64,000 nucleotides of DNA from Spiroplasma endosymbiont of Lonchoptera lutea (GTDB taxonomy: Bacteria; Bacillota_I; Bacilli_A; Mycoplasmatales; Nriv7): contig NZ_OZ026463.1 in assembly GCF_964019715.1 (NCBI RefSeq), positions 186,001 through 250,000 of the forward strand. Direction: 5' to 3'. Within the stretch, counting starts at the first letter, position 1. Each line of letters begins with the position of its first letter. This document shows, piece by piece, positions 1 to 9,603 of this stretch. Position numbers and translations under genes: made by a program. Below the pieces are notes generated by a model. It was given only the letters and a program-made list of their open reading frames with translations, did no database searches and was not told the origin of the DNA.

Positions 1-994
1 GTTTATCGCGACGAATAATTTGTGCTTTTTTTGATTTAATTCATAACTTTTCTTTATCTACTTTAATTTCTAAATGAAAAATTTTTCGTTTTAATTTTAA
101 AATATTAAGATTTTTTACAAGATTAAGATTATTTAACTGCAAATATAACTGCAATAGTTTTCTTTCACTATTAATAATAATTTTAGCCCGATATTTTTCT
201 GTTAAAATTTTATGATTTCGTGACTTAATCTGCGTACTAATAATGGTATAACAATTTCAACTTAAAACTAAAATCGCCACAATTGAAATTAATATTGTAC
301 CAAAAGCATTAACAACCGGCGTTAGTCGTTTTAAAGTATAAATATATGTAGCAACATTAGTTACATTGCCACCTGTGAAATAAGAAATAATAAAATCATC
401 AAACGACATCGCAAAAGAAATAACACTAGCAGCAACAATAGCGGGTCAAATTAAAGGTAAAATAACTTTTCTTAAAGTATATCTCGGACTAGCACCTAAA
501 TCCAATGATGCTTCAATAATTGATGGGTGAACTCTTCTTAATCGTGGTAAAACCGTAATAATTACATAAGGAATATTAAAAGAAATATGTCCTAAAATTA
601 AACTAAAAAGACCAAAGTTAAAACCTAAAGCCATAAATAACATCATTAACGATACCGCAGTAACAACATCAGCATTAATTAAAGGAATATTAGAAATATT
701 TAATGTTAACGATTGCGTTACTTTTTTAGCTTTACTAATACCAATGGCAGCTAAAGTTCCAATAATAACTGAAACAATTGTTGCAATAACCGCTACTAAC
801 AAACTAGAAATAATTGATTCAAGAAACAACCGATCTTGAAAAAACTTTTCATATCAAGTTAACGAAAAATTACCATTAAAATGTGTTAAACTTCGCTCAT
901 CATTAAAAGAATAAAAAATTAAAATACTAATGGGCACATAAATAAATAATAATACTAAAAGTAAATAAGAACTTTTAAAGATTTTTTTAATCAT
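1..994 (-). CDS. potC: Polyamine ABC transporter permease PotC, probably PotCD fusion (partial)
   Basis: Spermidine/putrescine importer inner-membrane permease; the frame is open at the left window edge, so the C-terminus is missing. Read with UGA as Trp from the ATG at 994. The N-terminal part has several hydrophobic segments and the binding-protein-dependent permease loop around ASLDLGASPRYTLRKVILP, which contacts the ATPase. After the last membrane segment (about residue 250) the frame continues into a Lys-rich hydrophilic stretch of at least 70 residues. In mollicutes PotC is often fused to the substrate-binding protein PotD, and this tail fits the start of such a fusion (inference). The start lies inside the last codons of potB, so the two are translationally coupled. 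Confidence 0.9.
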
Positions 995-1943
995 TATTTC
1001 GTCCTACCTTACCATAAATTCTTTTTCCTAATAAGCGCAACACAATAACTAATAATAAAATTATAAATCCTAAAAATACTGAAATTGCAGCTGCTAAACC
1101 AAAATTAGCACCTTGAAAAAAATATGCTTCAATAATAGAAGATATTAAAGTAATTTTTTCTTGTCCCATATACTTAACAACAATTAAACTTGTTGCCGCT
1201 TGTAATAACATAAAAATAATTCCGGTAATAATTCCTGGCATTGAATAACGAAAAGTAATTCTTCAAAATGTTTGATAAGGACTAGCACCTAAATCTTTGC
1301 TCGCTTCAATTCAACTACGATCCATTTTATCCAAACTATTAAATATAGGAATAATAACAAAAGGAATAAACATATAAATCATTCCAATAACGATTGCTAT
1401 TGGTGTTCCTAGTAAATGCACATTAGTTATTCTTTCAATTAAATCAAACATTGTTTTTAAACCAATAGTTTTTACTAACATATTAATTCAAATTGGTAAT
1501 GTTACTAATATTCAAATATTTTTTGATACTAATTTTGACTTTGAAAAAGCCATTAAATATGCTACGGGATAACCAATAAGAATGGCAAAAAATGTCGCAA
1601 CAGTTGCATATAATAATGAACGACCTAATGATGCTAAAAATGATTGCTCATAAAAAAAACTTTTAAAATTATTTATTGTAAAATCAAAAATTAAAACATC
1701 ATTAGTAGGGCTAATTAGCGAATATAGTAAGAGAATAAAAAGTGGTGCAACAATCAATAATATCATTAAAATAACATAAGGAATCATTAATGGCACTCAA
1801 CTATTATTACTTTTTTTAATAAAACGATTTTCCTTAATATTTTGTAAATTCTTTTTAAAATTTTCTCGTAGTCATTGAAACCGAATTTTGACATTATATG
1901 TTGTCCGACTAAAAAAGTTATTTTTATCTTTATCTTTTTTCAC
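987..1943 (-). CDS. potB: Polyamine ABC transporter permease PotB
   Basis: Second membrane subunit of the spermidine/putrescine importer, 318 aa. The GTG start at 1943 overlaps the potA stop (1945-1947) by spacing alone, two bases apart, and the frame runs through five or more UGA Trp codons. It has a cytoplasmic Lys-rich N-terminus of about 45 residues, then six predicted membrane segments starting at VPLMIPYVILMILL. The ATPase-contact loop is near DLGASPYQTFWRITF. Length is slightly above the usual 280-300 aa because of the extended N-terminus. It forms one transcript with potA and potC. Confidence 0.9.
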
Positions 1944-1944
1944 C

Positions 1945-3009
1945 TTATTCAACCTCTTTTCACATTACATGAATGTCTTCTACTGACCACCTAACACCAA
2001 CTTTTTTACCAACAATAACTGTATCTGTTGAATGCACCAAAAAATTTCGTTTTCGCGTTGCAATAACAATTTCTCAATAAACACCTTTAAAAGTTACACT
2101 CTTAACGGTACCACGAAAATATCCACTCTTTTCACCAACAATATCAATATCTTCCGGACGAATTACAATATCAATATTAGTTTCATTAGTACCATATCCT
2201 TTATCTAAACAACGAAAATCACGACCATCAAAATGAACTAAATTATCGTGAACAAATACTGCATTCTCAATAATATTTGATGCCCCAACAAATTTAGCTG
2301 TTCATTTATTTTCTGGTTCATTATAAATATTTTCTGGACTTCCTACTTGTTGAATTTGTCCTTCATTCATCACAACAATCCGATCAGACATTGTAAATGC
2401 TTCTTCTTGATCATGCGTTACTAAAATAAAAGTAATATCTAAATCATTTTGTAATCGTTTTAATTCTAACTGCATTTGTTGTCTTAATTTTAAATCTAAA
2501 GCTGCTAATGGTTCATCTAATAATAAAACTTTAGGTTTATTAACTAATGCTCTTGCAATTGCTACGCGTTGCTTTTGACCACCAGATAATTCATCAATAT
2601 CCTTATCTTGAAAACCAACTAAATTAACTAATTCCAATGCTTCTAAAACTGCCTTTTTAATAACATCAATTTTTAATTTTTTAATTTTTAAACCATACGC
2701 AACATTTTCATAAACATTTAAATGCGGAAACAACGCATAATTTTGAAAAATTGTATTAATTTTGCGTTTATGAATTGGCACCCGAAGCATATTCTGACTT
2801 TCAAAAAGAATTTCACCACTATTAGGGTCATCAAAACCACCAATAATTCTTAAAGTAGTAGTTTTTCCACAACCACTCGGTCCCAATAAAGTAATAAATT
2901 CACCAGCTTTAATATTTAAACTAATTCCCTTTAAAACCACTTCACCAGAAAAATCTTTCGTAATATTTCGTAATTCTAAAATATTAGGTTTAATTACTGT
3001 ATCAATCAT
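1945..3009 (-). CDS. potA: Polyamine ABC transporter ATP-binding protein PotA
   Basis: ATPase driving polyamine uptake, 354 aa, the usual PotA length. Walker A GPSGCGKT at residues 43-50, ABC signature [15 protein letters not shown], Walker B VLLLDEP, followed by a C-terminal TOBE-like regulatory domain reached only by reading UGA as Trp at 2302. I chose the ATG at 3009 because AGGAG lies seven bases upstream; the in-frame extension to 3069 overlaps the regulator gene and lacks a ribosome site. It is followed directly by potB and potC and preceded by the XRE/cupin regulator. Confidence 0.95.
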
Positions 3010-3041
3010 TTTTTCATCACTCCTAAATAGTAAATATCTTT

Positions 3042-3581
3042 TTAAAACCTTGGTGGTGTTGTAATTCAAAGAACTTTACTATCACCATTTAACATATTAT
3101 TTTTTAAATAATGTTCTTCATTAACTTCTAAATGAAAAGCATCGCCCGCATTGGCAGTAATCTGTTTATTACCAACAATGACAACAACCCGACCAGTCAA
3201 AACTAATCCAAACACTTCCCCAATAAAAGGATTAACTTTTGGTGAACTTTTTCCTGCTTTTAATGTTATTAAAATTGGTTCCATATTATGAGCTTGACTC
3301 GTAGCAATAAGTCACTTAATATGATAATCCGTTTCTTCTAAAATTGACATCGCATCACTAGAAAATACATAACTTTTATTTTTTTCATCATCTTTAAAAA
3401 AATCACTTAAAGAACAATTCAATACCGAAATAATGTCTTGTAATGTTTCAATACTTGGTGATGTTAAATCTCGTTCCAATTGACTAATAAACCCCTTAGT
3501 TAATTCACATCGTTGTGCTAATTCATCAATTGTTAAATCTTGTTTTAACCGTAATGCTTTAATTTTCTTACCAATATCCAT
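3042..3581 (-). CDS. XRE-family regulator with C-terminal cupin, probable pot operon regulator
   Basis: DNA-binding protein of 179 aa. Residues 6-60 form a helix-turn-helix of XRE type ([20 protein letters not shown]). After a UGA Trp at about residue 90, a cupin barrel follows ([17 protein letters not shown] and [17 protein letters not shown]). This HTH plus cupin architecture is the one seen in PuuR-like regulators that precede polyamine transport genes, where the cupin is thought to sense a small ligand. It is the first gene of the pot operon, 32 bases before potA, and a palindrome lies within its own promoter, suggesting autoregulation (inference). Confidence 0.85.
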
Positions 3582-3637
3582 AAAACACCACCATTCTTTG
3601 TTTAGTATTAGTAAACATTAAGTTTAATTATAAAACG

Positions 3638-3665
3638 ATTATATACGATTTTATCGTGATGTCAA
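3638..3665 (-). promoter_or_regulatory. Promoter of the regulator-pot operon with embedded palindrome
   Basis: On the minus strand TTGACA (3660-3665) and TATAAT (3638-3643) are separated by 16 bases, a near-consensus sigma-70 promoter. A palindrome ACGAT-AAA-ATCGT sits in the spacer, a good position for an operator. It would start transcription of the XRE/cupin regulator and potABC. Confidence 0.75.
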
Positions 3666-3679
3666 TTAAATTAACAAAG

Positions 3680-3725
3680 AAAAACTAAGAATTTTTAGAT
3701 AATTCTTAGTTTATTTTTATTTATT
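3680..3725. terminator. Bidirectional hairpin terminator
   Basis: Stem AACTAAGAATT / AATTCTTAGTT with a 7-base loop and T-rich tails on both sides. No intact gene now ends into it from the right on the minus strand; the neighbour there has been replaced by IS debris, so it is probably left from a lost gene. Confidence 0.6.
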
Positions 3726-3733
3726 TTTAAATG

Positions 3734-3861
3734 CCTGAATTGTAAATATAAATGGGACAGTTTTTTAAAATAATTGTATTAAATCTATTGGTCTTTTATA
3801 AGATAATGATTTTCTGGGTGTAGAATTAATTTGAAATGCTATAGAATTTAAGTCTTTTTGT
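3734..3861 (-). mobile_element. IS30-family element A-type, right-end remnant
   Basis: About 128 bases identical in order to the 3' end of the full IS30 copies in this window (for example 36907 onwards). It includes the terminal CCTGAATTGTAAATATAAAT and the codons of the transposase C-terminus. The rest of the element is missing; the junction to unrelated DNA is at about 3861. Confidence 0.85.
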
Positions 3862-3862
3862 G

Positions 3863-4415
3863 TAATATACCACAGACTTATGACAAGTACAAGAAGTTTT
3901 TTAAAAAAGGGTCGCGTTTAGTTTTCTTAGGTATTTTTAAAAAAAGAAAAAATAATCATTTACTATAAATTATTTCAATATGCAAATTAAGTATATATTT
4001 CTTATGTATGATTTTTTTTGTAAAAAATTATTTTAATGTTGTTTTTATAAGCATTTTAGTGAGTTTTTATAACCTTTTATTAAGATTATGTTTGTTAATA
4101 TATTAAATATTTTGTTTTATTACTTATTTTTTAGATAAAATGATAATTAAATTGTGATTACTTTTTTTTCAAAATTATTTAAACCTTTTCCTACCTAACA
4201 AAACTTTACGCGTCCTTAAAAAAGGAGTGGATTTAATTTTTATTTAAAATTTTTATAAATAACGATAAAATTATAAGGAAGCTTTTAAAAATTGTTTATA
4301 ATTAAATTGCAAGACAAAAAGATTATAGATTGTTTTTTTTGTAGAGAGGTTGTTGATTATTGAATAAATTTTATTATTAATTACTAAAAATTCACGAATA
4401 AGGAAATTAATTAAT
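3863..4415 (+). promoter_or_regulatory. Leader region of the RIP gene, split by a MITE
   Basis: Non-coding stretch between IS debris and the RIP gene. 3863-3908 plus 4224-4303 match, in the opposite orientation, a single continuous 125-base block at 35999-36123, so the leader exists twice and the MITE at 3909-4215 was inserted into this copy. A TATAAT at about 4296 is a possible -10, and AAGGAA lies about ten bases before the start codon at 4416. With the MITE present, upstream promoter elements are displaced by about 300 bases. Confidence 0.6.
3909..4215. mobile_element. MITE-like non-autonomous element, copy 1
   Basis: 307 bases without coding capacity. The ends are imperfect inverted repeats: left GGGTCGCGTTTAGTTTTCTT, right end read inward GGACGCGTAAAGTTTTGTTA, with both continuing to AGGTA. 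It is flanked by an 8-base direct repeat TTAAAAAA (3901-3908 and 4216-4223). A second copy lies at 15901-16183, and an uninterrupted relative of the target lies at 35999-36123. The ends differ from those of the IS30 and IS3 elements here, so the mobilising transposase is elsewhere. Confidence 0.8.
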
Positions 4416-5780
4416 ATGAAAAAATTACTATCAATCTTAGGAACAATAACAATAGCAGGAAGCGGAACCGCAGGACTTGTTGGCAATGCTCCAACTCCGA
4501 TAAAAAATGAAATTAATTATACACAAATAAATAATTTAGAAAATTTAAAAAGAAATAAAAGACAAAATAATCAACCATACAAAATTGAGAAAAAATTAAT
4601 TTTAAATTGAAATAAAGAAAATTATAAAAATAGTTTTAATGAAATTATAAATGAGTTAATAAGACAAAATATTTTAAATAGTATTTTTGAAACTAATTCA
4701 AATAATGATAATTCAATATTTGAAATAAATCATAATGCACCCAATTTTATAATTTCTGCTTTTATTGATGATGAAAATACAATTGATTTACTTTTTAGCG
4801 CTAATAATTTATATTTACAGGGTTTTACATATGATAGAACTTTTTTTCATTTTGCAGATTCTACAATAACAAGCATTGATAGACAAACTTCTTCAAATTT
4901 ATTATTTAACGGTAACTACCCTTCTCTTGGCACAAGCACAAATCCACAAATTACTTGAGAAAATATTTTACAATCTTTTCGTGATTTAACTGTTTTTGGA
5001 GAAAGAAGACTGTCTCCAAATGATTCAACAATTAGAATTAAATTATTAAAAGCTGCATTACTTAGAATTGTTTTAGTAACATCTGAAGCTTTAAGATTTA
5101 GATCAATTTATGATTTAATTAATAATAATATTATTAATCAAGGTCTATCTATATATTGGAATCCTGAATCAGATAGTGGTCAAACCAATATTGGGCATAT
5201 TGTAACTAATTGACAAAGTGTAAGTAATAATATTATTGATGCAATTAATAATATTCGAGAAAGATTTGGTGTAAATAGCCAAAGTATAAATGAACAATTC
5301 TATAATTTATTATCATTAATGCCAACAAATACAATTGCTCAGGCTCTTGCAAATATTGATGTTAGAGTAATTCTTGGATTAGTTATTAGACCAACCTTAA
5401 ATTGCAATAGAAGAAGAGCAAGAAATATAGATAATGATATAAAAAATCAATATTGTGATGCGATTAAAGATTATGAAGAAGGTTATAATTTAGAAGATAG
5501 AAAAATAACTGTAGTTAAAATATTAGATAAAAATACAAAAGGAGGAACATTACAAGCAGGAGATATTTATATTGGAACTACAAGAGGTGTATATCTTTAT
5601 TTTAAAAGAGGAAATAAAATTAATATTAAAAAATTTGATGATTTAAATTTTTCAATAACTGATATAGAATTAGATAATCAGGGTAGTGCATTTATTAAAG
5701 GCGACGCTGATAACAAAACTTACCATTTAAATTTATATGGTTGAGGCCACAAAATATATCATGATGAATTATCTAAATAA
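4416..5780 (+). CDS. Secreted ribosome-inactivating protein (RIP) toxin
   Basis: 454 aa. Residues 1-24 are a typical Spiroplasma export signal (MKKLLSILGTITIAGSGTAG). Residues about 65-300 resemble the RIP / Shiga-toxin A-chain fold, an rRNA N-glycosidase that removes an adenine from the sarcin-ricin loop of 28S rRNA. The signature EALRF is at 224-228 (catalytic Glu224, Arg227), the conserved Trp266 follows, and tyrosines at 133 and 139 lie in the region of the substrate-stacking tyrosine. Residues 362-454 form a separate module with a GDIYIGTTRGVYLYF strand pattern like one beta-propeller blade; its role is unknown. RIPs of this kind are known from insect-associated Spiroplasma, where they act on wasp, nematode and host ribosomes. 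Trp codons are mostly UGA. The stop overlaps the convergent integrase stop by a few bases. Confidence 0.8.
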
Positions 5781-6849
5781 ATTTTTGTAATGTTTGAAAA
5801 GGCGTTTTACTGTTTAAAGATGAATGATGGCGTTCAAAATTATAAAAGTAATAATATTGATTTAAATAATGTTGAAGTTCATTTTGATTCAGTTTTTTAC
5901 CCTTGGCATAAAATAATTTAGTATAATGTTGATGGAATCGTTCAATCTTTCCGTTGCTCTGAGGAGAGCGGATTGGTGTCGTCTCGTGAATGATTCCATT
6001 TTTTGAAAGAAAGGTTGTAAAAGACTTTTCTTTTACTTTGTATGCTTTTTTATTACTTCAGTTAGTAGTAGTGAATTCTGGTGCATTATCAGTACGAAGG
6101 CGTTTGATTGTTATGCCAAGTTCGCCGAAATCTTTCATTGCTCTTTGCACGGCATTAAGGGCATTGTTAGTTCCTAAACTATCATAAACATAGCCAAATA
6201 CTATGCGTGTCATTTCGTCAATGAAATCATAAATATAATATTTTTTATCAACCGGAAAATTTGATGTGGTAATAATTTTGGCATCCATTTGTAAAAGACC
6301 AATCTCGGAGACTTCATAACGCTTAAAATGGCGTTTTGTTTGTTTGATTTGCTGTTTTAATTCTTTTCAACGATGGTCAGATTTGATTCAACGATAAAAA
6401 GTTTTGATATTTTTTGGAACTTCTGAATTTTTAACATCGTGAAAACCAATTTTTAAATTGTTAAATAAAGACCACATTCCGCCGGCTTGAAGATTTTTGT
6501 AATCAAAATATAAATCACATACTTTTTCACGAGAATTTAAACTATATTGATAATTAAGATTTTGTGGTTTTGTAGTTTTAAACAATAACAAATCTAAATT
6601 ATCAGAATAATAAGCGGTCATAATTTTTTGTGCCCAACGATAAAAGCTTTTTGTTGCATTCTTAAAATATTTTTTAATAAGTTTTGTTAAGGTGGTTTCT
6701 TCCATATAAAAATAAGTGCATAAATTTAAATAGGCGGTAATGCGTTTTTTAGTTTTATAGTAATAAGGATTACGGCAATTAGCACTTAGTCAACTTTGTA
6801 CTTTTGCTTTTAAATCTGCTAAATCAGTTTGGGAAATAATATATTTCAT
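5773..6849 (-). CDS. DDE integrase/transposase (rve core)
   Basis: 358 aa, start ATG at 6849 behind AAGGAG. The C-terminal half has an integrase core: first Asp in LLQMDAK, second in RLRTDNAPEF, and Glu in SPQSNGKIERFH, followed by a conserved H..LN.KTPF end, as in IS481/IS3-like enzymes. The N-terminal 180 residues are Lys/Tyr-rich and probably bind DNA. Only one copy is present in the window and no terminal repeats are obvious around it, so it may belong to the prophage rather than to a free IS. It is convergent with the RIP gene and overlaps its stop. Confidence 0.8.
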
Positions 6850-6867
6850 TTTTAAACTCCTTAAATT

Positions 6868-6900
6868 AAGAAAATCGCATTACAAAAAATACGATTTTCA
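6868..6900 (-). terminator. Hairpin between phage lipoprotein and integrase
   Basis: GAAAATCG and CGATTTTC form an 8-base stem around a 14-base T-rich loop. It lies 24 bases past the lipoprotein stop and 20 bases before the integrase start, so it could end or attenuate the phage transcript. The U-run after the stem is poor. Confidence 0.4.
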
Positions 6901-6923
6901 AGAATATTTATTAAATTACTAAA

Positions 6924-7367
6924 TTAATGAGACACAACGGCGGAAAAGGATATTATATTTCATCTCTGTGAGTAATTTTGATTAGAAAATGTAATTTTAA
7001 CATCAACGAGTTTATCAATATTATATCTCTCATAATAAGAACCGCCAGGAACATTGCCCTTAACAACTTTTGTTGCATTAGATTTATAAAAGTCTTGAAC
7101 CGCTTTTTTAGTTGAAGAATCATCATATCTAAAACCATATTCAAAACCTTCAAAACCGGAATTAGGGACAACAATATCAGAGGGCAATTGATTTTTAACA
7201 TTGCTAATATCTATAGCGGTTGAATTAAAACTAGGAACTATAGTTAAATAACTATTTGAAATCTCAGAAAATGAGAAATCATATTTTTTAAAATTACTGC
7301 TATTTTTATTGCATCCCGAAATAAGCATTACACAGACTAAATTTAAAGCTGATAAAAATTTTCGCAT
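6924..7367 (-). CDS. Lipoprotein carrying the N-terminal module of the phage adsorption protein
   Basis: 147 aa behind a strong site AAGGAGG. Residues 1-19 are a lipoprotein signal with lipobox LISGC (Cys19), so the mature protein should be anchored on the outer face of the membrane. After a 14-residue Ser/Asn/Lys linker, residues about 33-136 match residues 55-159 of the adsorption protein encoded at 7423-9324. The DNA match covers 6944-7275 against 8829-9160, and the three differences I see are all silent. The gene ends ten residues after the shared block. It lies 55 bases downstream of the adsorption gene, in the same direction, with a possible promoter of its own (TTAAAA 7421-7426, TATAAT 7397-7402). 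Inference: it could occupy the phage receptor and block further infection. Confidence 0.75.
6944..7275 (-). repeat. Domain-sized duplication, copy 1
   Basis: About 332 bases repeated at 8829-9160 with a constant offset of 1885. I see three base differences, each synonymous. It lies wholly inside the lipoprotein gene and encodes the presumed receptor-binding module. Confidence 0.9.
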
Positions 7368-7422
7368 AAAGAAAATCCTCCTTTCAAAGAGATTATATTA
7401 TACTAAGAATATTAAAAATATT

Positions 7423-9324
7423 TTAAGAGAACTTTTTAATTAACATTAATAAAATTGCTAAGGGCACTACAAACTCAAATAGCATTTGAAATGCCGGAAT
7501 AACTTCAAACACCGGAAAGGCAGTTTTGGTAAAATTAATCGTTGTTTTTGCAATATCCGCAAGCGGGCGAATTAAAAGATTAATCCCCGAAAGACCAAGT
7601 AATCAATTTAACACACTAACAGAAGCGTGCTGAATGCCACAAGATATTGCACTAAATAAGCCCCAATAAGAACAGTTGGGCGTAGGAATTAAGTCATCCA
7701 TATTACCACTTATTCCGCCACCAATAAAAGCTGTTGAATTCAAAATGTTAAAATCGTATAAAGAATAATGATATTCAGTGCTTTCATTTTTCTTTTTATA
7801 TAGTGGAAAAGTCAGTGTAAAAATATTAATTCCATACATTACATCCACTTTAGCATTATAAAAATGCAGTTTATTACTAGTGGAGTTTCATAATTGATTA
7901 TCATATGCTTTTAACACATTAAAATCTATTTGATAAGAACTTTTACCAGTATTAAAACCATTGGCAATTTGTTTATCCTTAACAAAGAAATAGGAACGAA
8001 AAATCATATTCTTACTATTTTCCGTTGTTGAACCAAAGTTAATTAAATACTGTTTGGGATAAAAAGTAATTAAGGAACGATAGAAAAAACCCATTTGTAA
8101 AACATTTTTAGGAATTTGTTGCATCCCTTTGTAATCTAATTCTACATAAGTGGAAGCATCCATATCAAAACTGGCATAAAAGAATTGTACAAAAAACTCA
8201 CCTAAAACTTTATAAAGTTTATTAAATAACGCATTAATAAAATCAATAGTTAAATCTTTTTGGTAATAAAGCATAAAATCTTTAAAATCAGTTTTTAATT
8301 TATCATCATAGCGTAAAAAATGGAAAGTATTACCATAATAATTAACTTGTCCAAAAAAGGTATTAATAAAATCTCCTCCAAAACTTGTTCGCGAGCCAGA
8401 TTTTCAAAGCGATTTACCATTTTCTAAAAACTCATTACTACCCACAATGCTACCATGCTCAGTTTTTATAGTAATAACATCACCAAAACTAGAAAAGGAA
8501 AGTTCTCTAAAAATAACTTTTTCAATGAAACCAGGCGGATATGAATTTTTGCGACTTAAACTAAATTTACTATTTTGTTTAAAACCATTTAATTTAATTG
8601 AAATTTCACTCATATATTTAAAATTATCGTCAAAGAAATTAAAAATCGGGACTCAATATAAATAACTATAATTAAATTTATCAAAATCTCGCCGTTGTAT
8701 CATTAAATAGTCTAATTTATCTTGAAACTGATTATACTGATATTCACCATCCTTTTTAGTCATTTCAGTTGGTAATGGTTGTTCGTTATGTTTTTCAGGT
8801 AGAGGAGGAGAAATATATACTGTTGCGAAAAAGGATATTATATTTCATCTCTGTGAGTAATTTTGATTAGAAAATGTAATTTTAACATCAACGAGTTTAT
8901 CAATATTATATCTCTCATAATAAGAACCGCCAGGAACATTGCCCTTAACAACTTTTGTTGCATTAGATTTATAAAAGTCTTGAACCGCTTTTTTAGTTGA
9001 AGAATCATCATATCTAAAACCATATTCAAAACCTTCAAAACCGGAATTAGGGACAACAATATCGGAGGGCAATTGATTTTTAACATTGCTAATATCTATA
9101 GCGGTTGAATTAAAACTAGGAACTATAGTTAAATAACTATTTGAAATTTCGGAAAACTCTAATTTACAATTATCGACACATTGACTAGGATTGGTGGCTC
9201 GTTTTTGCCGTTTCATAAAGAATTGTTCCATATTAGGTTTTGGTGGTTGTTTTGTATCAAAGAAGGCACCTAGAGGGACTAAACCAATAAAAACGATAAC
9301 TAACCACGACATAAATTTATACAT
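7423..9324 (-). CDS. Plectrovirus adsorption / minor coat protein (P58/pIII-like)
   Basis: 633 aa, read through UGA Trp codons at 8842, 8401, 7885 and 7600. Residues 1-22 are a signal peptide or anchor (MSWLVIVFIGLVPLGAFF), and residues 600-625 form a C-terminal membrane anchor (MLFEFVVPLAILLMLI) ending in Lys. The position between small membrane proteins and the end of the operon, plus the signal peptide and C-terminal anchor, match the adsorption protein of inoviruses and plectroviruses, held in the membrane until assembly. The N-terminal module at 55-159 is duplicated in the lipoprotein next door, which suggests it is the receptor-binding part. It is one of the largest genes of the prophage and looks intact. 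Confidence 0.75.
8829..9160 (-). repeat. Domain-sized duplication, copy 2
   Basis: Partner of 6944-7275, inside the adsorption gene. Sequence outside this block, including the signal peptides, is unrelated between the two genes. Confidence 0.9.
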
Positions 9325-9348
9325 ATCTATTTGTCCTTTCTTTTGCGT

Positions 9349-9594
9349 TTAACTTCTTAAAATAAAGTATATTGTTGATAAAATACAAATCGTTCCTAAA
9401 ATTTGGAAAATTGGATGTTGAGAAAATAACCTTATCATTGGTTTAAACAAATCTAAAATTTTAATATTATTGGATAAAACTTTATTAAAATATTCTAAAC
9501 CTTCACGCACATAGGCTCATAAACCTAAAAAGTCGTTTAAAGCAAAAATAGAAAAAACAGCAACAAGAATAAATAAAATTATTAATTTAAACAT
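9349..9594 (-). CDS. Small phage membrane protein, 81 aa
   Basis: Two hydrophobic segments (residues 2-20 and about 62-80) separated by a short polar loop containing one UGA Trp. The start ATG is at 9594, directly after the 108-aa gene, and the stop is 24 bases before the adsorption gene. Position in the morphogenesis cluster suggests a minor coat or assembly protein; I do not recognise the family. Confidence 0.7.
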
Positions 9595-9603
9595 TTTAAA
9601 AAC

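Noticed and set aside
446..1943. Apparent fragmentation of pot genes, and similarly pgk, gap, polA, secDF, rel, pdhA/B and nox, suggesting many pseudogenes
   Set aside because: All breaks are TGA codons at positions where Trp is expected; under genetic code 4 the genes are intact.
4271..4486. Minus-strand ORF over the RIP start
   Set aside because: It is antisense to the signal-peptide region and has no ribosome site; shadow of the real gene and its leader.
5990..6187. Plus-strand ORF inside the integrase
   Set aside because: Antisense shadow of the DDE core, which has clear motifs on the minus strand.
6953..7201. Second reading frame repeated at 8838-9086 (82 aa in both copies)
   Set aside because: It is an out-of-frame shadow of the duplicated adsorption module; its conservation simply follows from the DNA duplication.
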